Positions 28,823-37,586 of a DNA stretch of 64,000 bases are shown here, one piece after another. The notes under the pieces are model-generated. The model worked only from the letters and a program-made list of their open reading frames with translations. It was not told where the DNA came from and made no database searches. A program made the position numbers and the translations under genes. Each line of letters opens with the position of its first letter. The stretch's first letter is position 1. Source of the stretch: Psychromarinibacter sediminicola (GTDB lineage Bacteria; Pseudomonadota; Alphaproteobacteria; Rhodobacterales; Rhodobacteraceae); contig NZ_JARGYC010000010.1 of assembly GCF_029168335.1 (NCBI RefSeq), forward strand, positions 1 through 64,000, in the 5' to 3' direction.

Positions 28823-30646
28823 ATGACCCGCTCCCGCAAACACGCTGACAGACCCCAACGCTCCGGTGACATGCAACAGACCGCCGCCACAAATATTCAT
28901 TCCGGACAGGTCGTGCCGGAGGTCGCGGCCGGCGAGGTCGCGACGGCGAATCCCGAGGTCGAGCGCGTCGTCCGCTTCCTGAACGACATCTTCATCGAAA
29001 TCGACAATTCGATCGACCCGACCACGCCGAACCCGCACATGAACATGCTGCTGCACCTGCTGCAGTGTCATTTCGACGGGCGGCTCGTGTCGCCCTCGGC
29101 CATGATCGCGGCGTCCGGCGTGCCCTATGCCACGGGCACCCGCAAGCTGGCCGAGATCCAGTCGGCCGGACTGGTCGTGCAGCGCCCGCGCACGAAATCG
29201 GGCAAGAGCTTCTCGCTGCACCCCAGCCCGCAGCTGTTGCAATCCTTCAACCAGCTGGCGGACCGGATCAACAGGATCGGCCGCGGCGCCTTCGGCGGCG
29301 CGCAGCGTCCCGACCGCACCAACGACTACTATTTCGGCGGCTCCTACCAGCCCGGACAGGCGACGATCCCGCCGCCCAGCGCGCTGCCGCAGGCGCTGAA
29401 GCTGCCCGGCGGCATCCGCATACTCGTCCACGGCGACCCGACCTTCATGGTCATGGAGACCCTCAAGCGGCAGTTCGAGCAGATCATCGGCACCGATATC
29501 AGCCAGCGCGCCTTCTCGATCGACCGGCTCCGCGAAGAGGGGCTGCGCAATGCCACCCTGGCGCGCAGCCGCTACGACCTGATCGCCGTCGATCTGCCCT
29601 GGCTGGGCGAGTTCGTCGCCAAGGGCGTCATCCGCCCCCTGCCCGAGATCATGGACATCGCGCGCCTGGACCCCAGCGACTTTCACACTGCCGGCTGGCG
29701 TGCCGCCCATTGGGACGGCGTCCCCTATGGCGTGCCCAGCCAGACCACGCCCGAGCTGATGTTCTACCGCAAGGACTGGTTCGCCGAGGCCGGCCTGGAG
29801 CCGCCCGCCACCACCGACGCGGTCATCGCGGCGGCGCGGCATTTCCACGATCCCCGCCGCGGCCGCTATGGCGTGGCCTGGAACGCGGCCCGCGGCACGG
29901 CGCTCGGGCACACCTTCATGATGACCTGCGCCGATTTCGGCCAACCGGTCATCGACATCCCCGAGATCGCCGGCGCCTTCGACGCCGACCACCTGGCGCG
30001 CGACGATGTCCGGCCGATGCTCGACAGCGACCGCGCCCTCGCGGCGGCGGAATACCTGATGGACCTGCTGGCGTATTCGCCGCCCGACATCCTGTCGATG
30101 TCCTGGTACGAGCGGGTCAGGCCCTATGCCGCCGGCAAGGTGGCGATGGCCTACGGCTATACCCTTCTCGCCCCGTATTTCGAGCTGGACAGCGCCTGCC
30201 CGGCCCATGGCCGAACCGGATACCTGCCGCACCCGCACGGCCCCGACGGAATGCCCATCGCGCCGGTGGGGGGCTATGTTCTGTGCGTCCCGGCGAACCT
30301 CGCGGAGGACCGCGTGCCGGATACCGTGCAGGCGCTGGTCTCCTTCACCTCGCCCGCCGCGCAGAAGCTCTATGCCCAGAACGGCAGCCGCACGGCGCCG
30401 CGCTACTCGGTGGGCTCCGACCCCGAGGTCAGGCGCCTGTCGCCGATCTTCGAGACGGTCGACCAGATGTCCTGGCGCGACGAGCTGCAATTCTGGCCAC
30501 GCCCGCCGATCCCGCAGATCTCGGAGCTCTTCACGATCTGCGGCCACGAACTGCACGACATGCTTCGCGGCTTCGTCACACCGTCCGAAGCCCTGGCGCG
30601 CGCCCAGGCGCGGGCCGAAGAAGCCCTGCGAAGACCGGTCACATAG
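28823..30646 (+). CDS. Winged-helix DNA-binding protein fused to a solute-binding-protein domain
   Basis: A 607-residue protein without signal peptide or membrane segment. Residues about 72-140 form a MarR-like winged helix (MLLHLLQCHFDGRLVSPSAM, then PYATGTRKLAEIQSAGLV and a wing RPRTKSGKSFSLHP). A linker follows, and about 197-600 is a family-1 extracellular solute-binding fold (GIRILVHGDPTFMVMETLKR, MFYRKDWFAEAGL, AAQKLYAQNGS). A binding protein fold in the cytoplasm attached to DNA-binding strongly suggests a one-component regulator that senses the imported compound. ATG 28823 follows GACCGAGGC; upstream extension of the frame is not needed. Confidence 0.78.
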   Translation: MTRSRKHADRPQRSGDMQQTAATNIHSGQVVPEVAAGEVATANPEVERVVRFLNDIFIEIDNSIDPTTPNPHMNMLLHLLQCHFDGRLVSPSAMIAASGVPYATGTRKLAEIQSAGLVVQRPRTKSGKSFSLHPSPQLLQSFNQLADRINRIGRGAFGGAQRPDRTNDYYFGGSYQPGQATIPPPSALPQALKLPGGIRILVHGDPTFMVMETLKRQFEQIIGTDISQRAFSIDRLREEGLRNATLARSRYDLIAVDLPWLGEFVAKGVIRPLPEIMDIARLDPSDFHTAGWRAAHWDGVPYGVPSQTTPELMFYRKDWFAEAGLEPPATTDAVIAAARHFHDPRRGRYGVAWNAARGTALGHTFMMTCADFGQPVIDIPEIAGAFDADHLARDDVRPMLDSDRALAAAEYLMDLLAYSPPDILSMSWYERVRPYAAGKVAMAYGYTLLAPYFELDSACPAHGRTGYLPHPHGPDGMPIAPVGGYVLCVPANLAEDRVPDTVQALVSFTSPAAQKLYAQNGSRTAPRYSVGSDPEVRRLSPIFETVDQMSWRDELQFWPRPPIPQISELFTICGHELHDMLRGFVTPSEALARAQARAEEALRRPVT

Positions 30647-30656
30647 GGAGGATCAC

Positions 30657-31466
30657 ATGGACCCGAAACGCCTTGACGGCAAGAACATCCTGATCACGGG
30701 CGCCGCCCGCGGCATGGGCGCGGCCAATGCCGAGGTCTTCGCCGCCCAGGGCGCCAATGTCTGCGTCGGCGATCTCGACGGCGACGAGGCCAAAAAGACG
30801 GCCGAGCGGATCAACGCCGCCGGCAACGGCAAGGCCATCGCCGTGCGGATGGACGTGACCGAGCGCGCGGACAACGCCGCCGCCGTCGCCGCCACGGTCG
30901 ACGCCTTCGGGTCCATCAATGTCGGCCTGTTCAATGCCGGCCTGAACAAGCCCCGGTTCTTCATGGATATCGACGAAGACAACTGGGACATGATCATGAA
31001 CGTCAACACCAAGGCGATGTGGCTGGGCATGCAGGAGGTGGCCCGCCAGATGATCGCGCAGGGCCCGATGGAGGATCACCCCTACAAGCTGATCAACGTG
31101 GGCTCCATCGCCAGCCGCAAGCCGCTGGTGGACGTGACCGTGTACTGCACCTCGAAATACGGCTGCCTCGCCCTGACCCATTGCGGCGCGATCGGCCTGT
31201 CCGAGCACAACATCACCGTCAACGGCTATGCCCCCGGCGTCGTCGTCACGCCGCTCTGGGAGCAACTCGACAAGGATCTCGTCGATATCGGCTTCAAGGA
31301 CCGCGAGGGGCAGGCCTACGAGGACATCGTCCGCGACGCGCTGCAGATCAAGCGGGTCAGTTATCCCGACGACATCACCGGCACCGCGTCGTTCCTGGCC
31401 AGCGACGACAGCGACTACATGACCGGCCAGATGATCCACATCGACGGCGGCTGGTGCATCCAGTGA
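30657..31466 (+). CDS. Short-chain dehydrogenase/reductase (SDR), second copy
   Basis: A 269-residue classical SDR: cofactor motif TGAARGMG, NAGLNKPRFFM, Ser in NVGSIASRKP, YCTSK active site, and C-terminal SDYMTGQMIHIDGGW. It is a full-length paralogue of the SDR on the other side of the divergent promoter (26746-27558). Preceded by GGGAGGATCAC; starts 10 bases after the fusion regulator. Probably oxidises a hydroxyl of the imported substrate, giving a ketone for the acetoin-type complex downstream (inference). Confidence 0.84.
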   Translation: MDPKRLDGKNILITGAARGMGAANAEVFAAQGANVCVGDLDGDEAKKTAERINAAGNGKAIAVRMDVTERADNAAAVAATVDAFGSINVGLFNAGLNKPRFFMDIDEDNWDMIMNVNTKAMWLGMQEVARQMIAQGPMEDHPYKLINVGSIASRKPLVDVTVYCTSKYGCLALTHCGAIGLSEHNITVNGYAPGVVVTPLWEQLDKDLVDIGFKDREGQAYEDIVRDALQIKRVSYPDDITGTASFLASDDSDYMTGQMIHIDGGWCIQ

Positions 31467-31474
31467 CGCTGTCG

Positions 31475-31537
31475 GGTGCGTGATTTCACGCACCTTCCCA
31501 TCCCATCCAACAAGAAACGGAGCGTGCGAGCACGCAC
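31475..31537 (+). terminator. Two related hairpins between SDR and M24 genes
   Basis: GGTGCGTG-ATTT-CACGCACC (31475-31494) is a perfect 8-bp stem. GTGCG-AGCA-CGCAC (31524-31537) is a second stem built from the same GTGCG/CGCAC words. Neither is followed by a T-run. They lie in the 87 bases after the SDR stop and may partially terminate or set an mRNA processing point before the downstream five-gene block. Confidence 0.45.
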
Positions 31538-31553
31538 CCAACGGAGTTGCCCA

Positions 31554-32852
31554 ATGACCCGAGCTCTCATGCCCAACCTGCTGACGCCGCAGGATCTCGA
31601 CCCCAACTGGGAATGGCGCGAGCGCCTGCCCGCCTCGGGGCACATGTCGGTCGATTTCGAACGCCGGATCGACCATGACCGCCTGCGCCGCTACCGCCTC
31701 GCCCGGACCCGGCAGGCGCTGCAAAACTCGCAGGCCGGCACTCTGCTGCTCTTCGACGTGAACAACATCCGCTACGTCAGCGCCACGAAGATCGGCGAGT
31801 GGGAACGCGACAAGATGTGCCGTTTCTGCCTGCTGACCGGGGACGACAGCCCCTACGTGTGGGATTTCGGCTCGGCCGCGATGCACCACAAGCTCTTTTC
31901 CGACTGGCTGGAGCCCGACCATTGCCTGGCCGGCGTCGTGGGCATGCGCGGCACGATCCCGCCGGAATTCGGGCTGATGCGCAAATACGCCAAGCAGATC
32001 GCCCAGCTGATCAAGGAGGCGGGCATGGCCGACATGCCGGTGGGCGTGGACTATGCCGAAACGGCGATGTTCCACGCGCTGCAGGAAGAGGGGCTGAAGG
32101 TCGTCGACGGCCAGCAGATCATGCTGGCGGCGCGCGAGATCAAGAACTGGGACGAGATCCAGCTGCTGACGCAGGCCGCCAGCATGGTCGACGGCGTCTA
32201 CCACATGATCTGGGAAGAGCTGAAGCCCGGCGTACGCGAGAACGACATCGTCGCGCTGTCCAACAAGATGCTCTACGAGATGGGCAGCGACGACGTCGAG
32301 GCGATCAACGCGATCTCGGGCGAGCGCTGCAATCCGCATCCGCACAACTTCACCGACCGCTACTTCCGCCCCGGCGATCAGGCCTTCTTCGACATCCTGC
32401 AAAGCTACCAGGGCTATCGCACCTGCTACTACCGGACGTTCAACATCGGCCGCGCGACGCCGGCACAGAACGACGCCTACGTGAAGGCGCGCGAATGGAT
32501 CGACGCCTCGATCGACGCGATCCGGCCCGGGGTGACCACGGACAACGTGGCCAAGCTCTGGCCCAAGGCCGAGGAGTTCGGCTTCCCGAGCGAGGACGCC
32601 GCCTTCGGGCTGCAATTCGGCCACGGGCTGGGGCTGGCGCTGCACGAGCGGCCGATCATCAGCCGCGCCGTGTCGCTCGACCACCCGATGGAGATCCAGA
32701 CCGGCATGGTCTTCGCGCTCGAGACCTACTGCCCGGCTGCCGACGGCTACTCCGCCGCGCGGATCGAGGAAGAGGTCGTCGTGACCGAGACCGGCTGCGA
32801 GGTCATCAGCCTGTTCCCGGCCGAAGACCTGCCGATCGCCAACCGATACTGA
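31554..32852 (+). CDS. M24-fold (creatinase/Xaa-Pro peptidase-like) protein
   Basis: A 432-residue protein with a creatinase N-domain (LLLFDVNNIRYVSATKIGEWE) and the pita-bread catalytic fold. Of the five M24 metal ligands, His357 (FGHGLG), Glu390 (FALETY) and Glu405/406 (ARIEEEV) are kept, but the Asp pair is not. FFDILQSYQGYRTCYYRTF has Cys291 where the second Asp is expected. This is closer to metal-free creatinase than to metallopeptidases. Hydrolase or non-redox C-N/C-S chemistry is possible; the substrate is unknown. Ribosome site ACGGAG; the first gene after the hairpins. Confidence 0.72.
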   Translation: MTRALMPNLLTPQDLDPNWEWRERLPASGHMSVDFERRIDHDRLRRYRLARTRQALQNSQAGTLLLFDVNNIRYVSATKIGEWERDKMCRFCLLTGDDSPYVWDFGSAAMHHKLFSDWLEPDHCLAGVVGMRGTIPPEFGLMRKYAKQIAQLIKEAGMADMPVGVDYAETAMFHALQEEGLKVVDGQQIMLAAREIKNWDEIQLLTQAASMVDGVYHMIWEELKPGVRENDIVALSNKMLYEMGSDDVEAINAISGERCNPHPHNFTDRYFRPGDQAFFDILQSYQGYRTCYYRTFNIGRATPAQNDAYVKAREWIDASIDAIRPGVTTDNVAKLWPKAEEFGFPSEDAAFGLQFGHGLGLALHERPIISRAVSLDHPMEIQTGMVFALETYCPAADGYSAARIEEEVVVTETGCEVISLFPAEDLPIANRY

Positions 32853-32871
32853 CGCACGGCGCGAGGATCCC

Positions 32872-33849
32872 ATGGCCAAGGCAAAGACAAACACCGAGGA
32901 CTACCTGCGGATGTACCGGCAGATGGTCCGCATCCGCACCTTCGAGGACAACGCCAACCAGCTCTACCTGTCGGCCAAGATGCCGGGGCTGACGCATATG
33001 TATTCCGGCGAGGAAGCCGTCGCCGTCGGCATCTGCGAGGCGCTGACGGATGACGACCGCATCACCTCGACCCATCGCGGCCACGGCCACTGCGTCGCCA
33101 AGGGGGCCGAGTTCAGGGAGATGTTCTGCGAGCTTCTGGGCAAGGCCGAGGGCTATTGCCGCGGCAAGGGCGGCTCGATGCACATCGCCGACCAGAACCA
33201 CGGCAACCTTGGCGCCAATGCCATCGTCGGCGGCTCGATGGGCATCGCCACGGGCTCGGCGCTGCGGGCGAAACTGCAGGGCAAGGACGACGTCACCGTC
33301 TGCTTCTTCGGCGACGGCGCGACGGCGCAGGGGCTGTGGTACGAGGTGATGAACATGGCGGCGCTCTGGAAGCTGCCGGTGATCTACGCCTGCGAGAACA
33401 ACGGCTACTCCGAGTACACGAAGACCGACGAGATCGCCGCCGGATCCATCATGGCCCGCGCCGAGGCGTTCGGCATCGAATCCCACCAGGTCGACGGGCA
33501 GGACGTGCTGGCCGTGAACGACCTGACCCGCAAGCTGGCCGAGCGCGCGCGCAAGGGCGAGGGCCCGTTCTTCATCGAGCTGATGACCTACCGCTACCAC
33601 GGCCACCACGTCGGCGACATCAACCGCGAATACTACCGGTCCAAGGACGAGGAAAAGGACTGGAAGGAGAACCGCGACCCGATCATCCGGTTCCGCGGCT
33701 GGCTGGTCTCCGAGGGCATCGCCTCGGAAGACGAGATCGAGGCGATGAACGCCGAGATCGAGACCGACGCCACAGAAGCCGTCGCCTATGCCGAGGCCGC
33801 CGCCTACCCGCCGGCCGAAGAGGTCGACATGCATGTCTACGCGGACTGA
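32872..33849 (+). CDS. acoA: Acetoin/2-oxoacid dehydrogenase E1 alpha subunit
   Basis: A 325-residue thiamine-diphosphate subunit. The TPP motif GDGATAQGLWYEVMNMAAL...ENN is intact, with MHIADQNHGNLGANAIVGGS before it and a conserved YRYHGHHVGD loop. Length and sequence fit the acetoin dehydrogenase (AcoA) branch better than pyruvate dehydrogenase. With AcoB it would cleave an alpha-hydroxyketone or 2-oxoacid and pass the acyl group to a lipoyl domain. Starts 19 bases after the M24 gene. Confidence 0.83.
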   Translation: MAKAKTNTEDYLRMYRQMVRIRTFEDNANQLYLSAKMPGLTHMYSGEEAVAVGICEALTDDDRITSTHRGHGHCVAKGAEFREMFCELLGKAEGYCRGKGGSMHIADQNHGNLGANAIVGGSMGIATGSALRAKLQGKDDVTVCFFGDGATAQGLWYEVMNMAALWKLPVIYACENNGYSEYTKTDEIAAGSIMARAEAFGIESHQVDGQDVLAVNDLTRKLAERARKGEGPFFIELMTYRYHGHHVGDINREYYRSKDEEKDWKENRDPIIRFRGWLVSEGIASEDEIEAMNAEIETDATEAVAYAEAAAYPPAEEVDMHVYAD

Positions 33850-33859
33850 GGAGCGCAAA

Positions 33860-34855
33860 ATGCGAGAGATCACACTGTCCCAGGCCGTGAACGAGGCGCT
33901 GGCCGAGGAGATGCGCCGCGACGAGACGGTCTTCATCCTGGGCGAGGACGTCGCCGAGGCGGGCACGCCGTTCAAGGTGCTGTCCGGGCTGGTCGAGGAG
34001 TTCGGCACCGGCCGCGTGATCGACACGCCGATCTCGGAGCCCGGCTTCGTCGGCCTGGCGGTGGGCGCGGCGATGACCGGCGCGCGGCCGGTCGTCGATC
34101 TGATGTTCGGCGATTTCATCTACCTGGTGATGGACCAGCTCTGCAATCAGGCGGCGAAGCAGCATTACATGTCGGGCGGCAAGCTGACCGTGCCGATGGT
34201 GCTGCGCACGAACATGGGCGCGACCCGCCGCTCCGCCGCGCAGCATTCGCAGTCGCTGCAGGCGATCGTCGCGCATATCCCGGGGCTGAAAGTGGCGATG
34301 CCATCCTCGGCCTACGAGGCCAAGGGCCTGATGAAGACCGCGATCCGCGACAACAACCCGGTCGTCATCTTCGAGGACAAGCTGATGTACCAGGACAAGG
34401 CGCCGGTGCCGGAGGAGGAGTACCTGATCCCGTTCGGCGAGGCGAAGGTGAAGCGCGAGGGGTCCGATATCACCCTGATCGGCACCTCCTCCATGGTGCA
34501 GATCGCCGAGAAGGCCGCCGACGCCCTGGCCGGAGAAGGCATCAGCGCCGAGGTGATCGACCCGCGCACCATCGTGCCGCTGGACGACAAGACGCTTCTG
34601 GACAGCGTCAGGAAGACCTCCCGCGCCATCGTCATCGACGAGGGCCACCAGAGCTACGGCGTGACCGCCGAAATCGCCTCGCGCCTGAACGAGAAGGCAT
34701 TCTACCATCTCGACGCGCCGGTCCTACGCATGGGCGCGATGGACGTGCCCGTGCCCTTCAGCCCCGCGCTCGAAGACCTGACTGTGCCGACCCCCGACCG
34801 CGTGGTCGAGAACGCCCGCAGGCTGTGCGGCGGAGAGATGATCCATGCCGCATGA
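33860..34855 (+). CDS. acoB: Acetoin/2-oxoacid dehydrogenase E1 beta subunit
   Basis: A 331-residue transketolase-like subunit: GEDVAEAGTPFKVL, TPISEPGFVGLAVGAAM, DFIYLVMDQL and the C-terminal EGHQSYGVTAEIAS. Partners AcoA as an alpha2beta2 E1. ATG at 33860 follows GAGGAGCG; the long open frame upstream is an overlap with acoA. Its 3' end overlaps the first E2-type gene by 11 bases. Confidence 0.85.
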   Translation: MREITLSQAVNEALAEEMRRDETVFILGEDVAEAGTPFKVLSGLVEEFGTGRVIDTPISEPGFVGLAVGAAMTGARPVVDLMFGDFIYLVMDQLCNQAAKQHYMSGGKLTVPMVLRTNMGATRRSAAQHSQSLQAIVAHIPGLKVAMPSSAYEAKGLMKTAIRDNNPVVIFEDKLMYQDKAPVPEEEYLIPFGEAKVKREGSDITLIGTSSMVQIAEKAADALAGEGISAEVIDPRTIVPLDDKTLLDSVRKTSRAIVIDEGHQSYGVTAEIASRLNEKAFYHLDAPVLRMGAMDVPVPFSPALEDLTVPTPDRVVENARRLCGGEMIHAA

Positions 34856-36137
34856 CGTGACGATGCCCCAGCTCGGCATGGCGCAGGACGCGGGGAAGAT
34901 CGTGTCCTGGTTCAAGGCGCCGGGCGATGCTGTCGCCAAGGGCGACGCGCTGTTCGAGGTCGAGACCGACAAGGCCACCATGGAGGTCGAGGCACAGGCG
35001 GCGGGTTTTCTCACCGGCGTCACGGCGGCCGCGGGCGAGGACGTGCCGGTGGGCACGGTGATCGCCCGGATTTCCGACAGCGCGGAGGACGACAGCCCCG
35101 CACCCGTCACCGACGTGCCCGAAGAGGCCCCGGCGTCCGGCGATCTGCCCGAGGGCCACGCCGTGACGATGCCGCAGCTTGGCATGGCGCAGGATACCGG
35201 CCAGCTGGTCAGCTGGCTGAAGGCCCCCGGCGACGCCGTGGCCGCCTCCGACATCCTGTTCGAGGTGGAGACCGACAAGAGCACGATGGAGGTCGAGGCG
35301 GGCTGCGACGGCTTCCTCGCGGCGACGCTGGCCGAGGCCGGCGAAGACGTGCCCGTGGGCGACCCGGTGGCGATCATCAGCGCCGACAAGCCCGCCGCGC
35401 CCGTCGCCCGCTCTGCCCGCGACACGCCGGCGCCGACCGCCGAGCCTGCCGCGCCCGGTGACGCGCTGCCCGTCCCGAAGACGGAAAAGCGCCCTGCCCC
35501 AGCGTCCGGTCCCGCCGCGCCGCCGCGCAGCGACGGCCGCATCCTCGCCTCGCCCAAGGCGCGGCGGCTGGCGCTGGAACAGGGGCTCGATCTTCGGCGG
35601 CTGGTCGACGCCGGCCATGAACAGCCCTACCACGTCCGCGATCTGGAGGCGCTGAAGGCGCTTCCCTCCGCCGCGCCGGCGCCTCAGGGTCCGGCGTCCG
35701 GCCGCCGCCTCACCGCCGAAACCGCGACGGACGGCCTGCCCGACTTCGTCGCCTGGGCCGCCGAGGCACACGGCCTCGACGATGCCGACGCGATCCTGGC
35801 AGGCCTCGCCGCCGCTTCGCTGCCCGAACCGGGCGCGGTGGCGGTGGAACGGCACGGCAAATCCACCGTCTTCGCCACGCCGGCCGGCCGGGCCCTGTCG
35901 CAGGTCGCCGCGACAGAGGACGCCCCGGCGCTCACGCTCCGCGACCTGCGCGGCAGCCCGCTGCGCACCGTCGAGATGGGCGGCGAGGCGACCCCCGTCC
36001 TGACGCTGTCCACCAACGGGGACGGCCTGATCATCACGCTGGAATGCAGCCCCGCGCATCTCGACGCGACGGCGGCGATCCGGCTTCTTTCCGACTTCGC
36101 GGGCCGGGTGGAGCAGCCGCTCCGCCACCTGCTCTGA
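34845..36137 (+). CDS. Double-lipoyl E2-like protein with degenerate catalytic end
   Basis: A 430-residue protein with two lipoyl domains (1-80, lipoyl Lys43 in ETDKATMEV; 104-182, Lys145 in ETDKSTMEV), an E3/E1-binding domain (about 233-270: ASPKARRLALEQGLDLRRL) and an unusual C-terminal region. The last 60 residues still look like the end of an E2 acyltransferase (PVLTLSTNGDGLIITL, then RLLSDFAGRVEQPLRHLL). The catalytic DHRxxDG is replaced by CSPAHLDA, and most of the catalytic domain is missing. It probably carries lipoyl arms while the separate E2 at 37587 provides catalysis. Confidence 0.78.
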   Translation: MPHDVTMPQLGMAQDAGKIVSWFKAPGDAVAKGDALFEVETDKATMEVEAQAAGFLTGVTAAAGEDVPVGTVIARISDSAEDDSPAPVTDVPEEAPASGDLPEGHAVTMPQLGMAQDTGQLVSWLKAPGDAVAASDILFEVETDKSTMEVEAGCDGFLAATLAEAGEDVPVGDPVAIISADKPAAPVARSARDTPAPTAEPAAPGDALPVPKTEKRPAPASGPAAPPRSDGRILASPKARRLALEQGLDLRRLVDAGHEQPYHVRDLEALKALPSAAPAPQGPASGRRLTAETATDGLPDFVAWAAEAHGLDDADAILAGLAAASLPEPGAVAVERHGKSTVFATPAGRALSQVAATEDAPALTLRDLRGSPLRTVEMGGEATPVLTLSTNGDGLIITLECSPAHLDATAAIRLLSDFAGRVEQPLRHLL

Positions 36138-36152
36138 CATCCAGGGACCGAC

Positions 36153-37577
36153 ATGGACTTCACTGATCTCTACATCGACGGCGAATGGCGCACGACACCC
36201 GAGCGCTTCGATGTCATCAACCCCGCCACCGAAACCGTGCTGGCCTCGGTCGCGTCGGCCGAGATTTCCGATGCCGACGCCGCGCTGGACGCCGCCGAAC
36301 GCGCCATGGCCGACTGGGCCGCCCGCACGCCCCGCGAACGCTCCGAGGTGCTGCGCCGCGCGTGGGAGCTGATGACCGCGCGGCTCGACGACTTCGCCCG
36401 CTACATCACGCTTGAAAACGGCAAGGCCGGCGTGGATGCCCGCGGCGAGGCCGCCTATGCCGCCGAGTTCTTCCGCTGGTTCGCCGAAGAGGCGGTGCGC
36501 GCCGACGGCATAATCACCCACGCCCCCGCCTCCGGCGCGCGGATCGTGGTCCAGCACAAGCCCGCCGGCCTGGCGGTGCTGGTGACGCCCTGGAACTACC
36601 CGGCGGCGATGGGCACGCGCAAGATCGCGCCGGCGCTCGCCGCCGGCTGCGGCGTCGTCATCAAGCCGGCCTCGGAGACGCCGCTGACGATGCTGGCGCT
36701 GATGCCGCTCCTGGCGGAGGCCGGCGTGCCGCCGGGCCTCGTCAACGTCCTGCCGTCGAAACGGACGGGCGCGCTGGTCGATCACATGTTGCACGATCCG
36801 CGCGTGCGCGTGGTCAGCTTCACCGGCTCCACCGGCACCGGCCGCAAGCTCCTGAAGGGTGCCGCCGACCAGGTGCTGAAGCCCGCGATGGAGCTGGGCG
36901 GCAACGCGCCGCTTCTGGTATTCGAGGACGCCGACCTCGACATCGCGATCGAGGGCACGATGCTCGCCAAGATGCGCAACCTGGGCGAGGCCTGCACCGC
37001 CGCCAACCGCATCTACATGCACGAAGACATCGCGGCCGACTTCACCCGCCGTCTCGCCGAGCGCATGCGCGCCCTGAAGATGGGCGACGGCACCGATCCG
37101 TCGGTCGATGTCGGCCCGCTGGTGAATGCCGAGACCCGCGACAAGGTCGCCGCCTTCGTCGACGACGCGGTCGCCAAGGGGGCCGTCGTGGAATGCGGCG
37201 GCACGGCGCCCGAGGGCACCGGCTATTTCTATCCACCGACCGTGCTGTCGAACGTGCCCGACACGGCCGAGTGCGTGCATGACGAGATCTTCGGACCCGT
37301 CGCCGCGATCCAGACCTTCACCGACCAAGACGACGCGATCCGGCGCGCCAACGACACCGAGTACGGCCTCGTGGCCTATGTCTTCAGCGAGGACTTCAAG
37401 CGCGCGCTGCAGGTCTGCGAACGGCTGGACTACGGCATGGTCGGGCTGAACCGCGGGCTTGTCTCGGACCCCGCGGCGCCGTTCGGCGGCACCAAGCAAT
37501 CGGGCCTCGGCCGCGAGGGCGGGCACGAGGGCATGCTGGAGTTCATGGAAACCCAGTACATTTCGGCCAACTGGTAG
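36153..37577 (+). CDS. NAD(P)-dependent aldehyde dehydrogenase (succinate-semialdehyde type)
   Basis: A 474-residue aldehyde dehydrogenase. Catalytic Glu lies in MELGGNAPLLVFEDAD, catalytic Cys in NLGEACTAANRIY, and the cofactor loop is FTGSTGTGRKLL. Placed between the two E2-type genes of an acetoin-like complex, it could oxidise the aldehyde left after TPP-dependent cleavage of a hydroxyketone. The exact aldehyde is unknown. Starts 15 bases after the lipoyl protein and ends 9 bases before the catalytic E2. Confidence 0.88.
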   Translation: MDFTDLYIDGEWRTTPERFDVINPATETVLASVASAEISDADAALDAAERAMADWAARTPRERSEVLRRAWELMTARLDDFARYITLENGKAGVDARGEAAYAAEFFRWFAEEAVRADGIITHAPASGARIVVQHKPAGLAVLVTPWNYPAAMGTRKIAPALAAGCGVVIKPASETPLTMLALMPLLAEAGVPPGLVNVLPSKRTGALVDHMLHDPRVRVVSFTGSTGTGRKLLKGAADQVLKPAMELGGNAPLLVFEDADLDIAIEGTMLAKMRNLGEACTAANRIYMHEDIAADFTRRLAERMRALKMGDGTDPSVDVGPLVNAETRDKVAAFVDDAVAKGAVVECGGTAPEGTGYFYPPTVLSNVPDTAECVHDEIFGPVAAIQTFTDQDDAIRRANDTEYGLVAYVFSEDFKRALQVCERLDYGMVGLNRGLVSDPAAPFGGTKQSGLGREGGHEGMLEFMETQYISANW

Positions 37578-37586
37578 GGCGAGGAC

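Noticed and set aside
31554-32852. DMSP lyase DddP
   Set aside because: Same M24 fold and plausible host group, but the Asp ligands required by DddP are absent and overall motifs differ.
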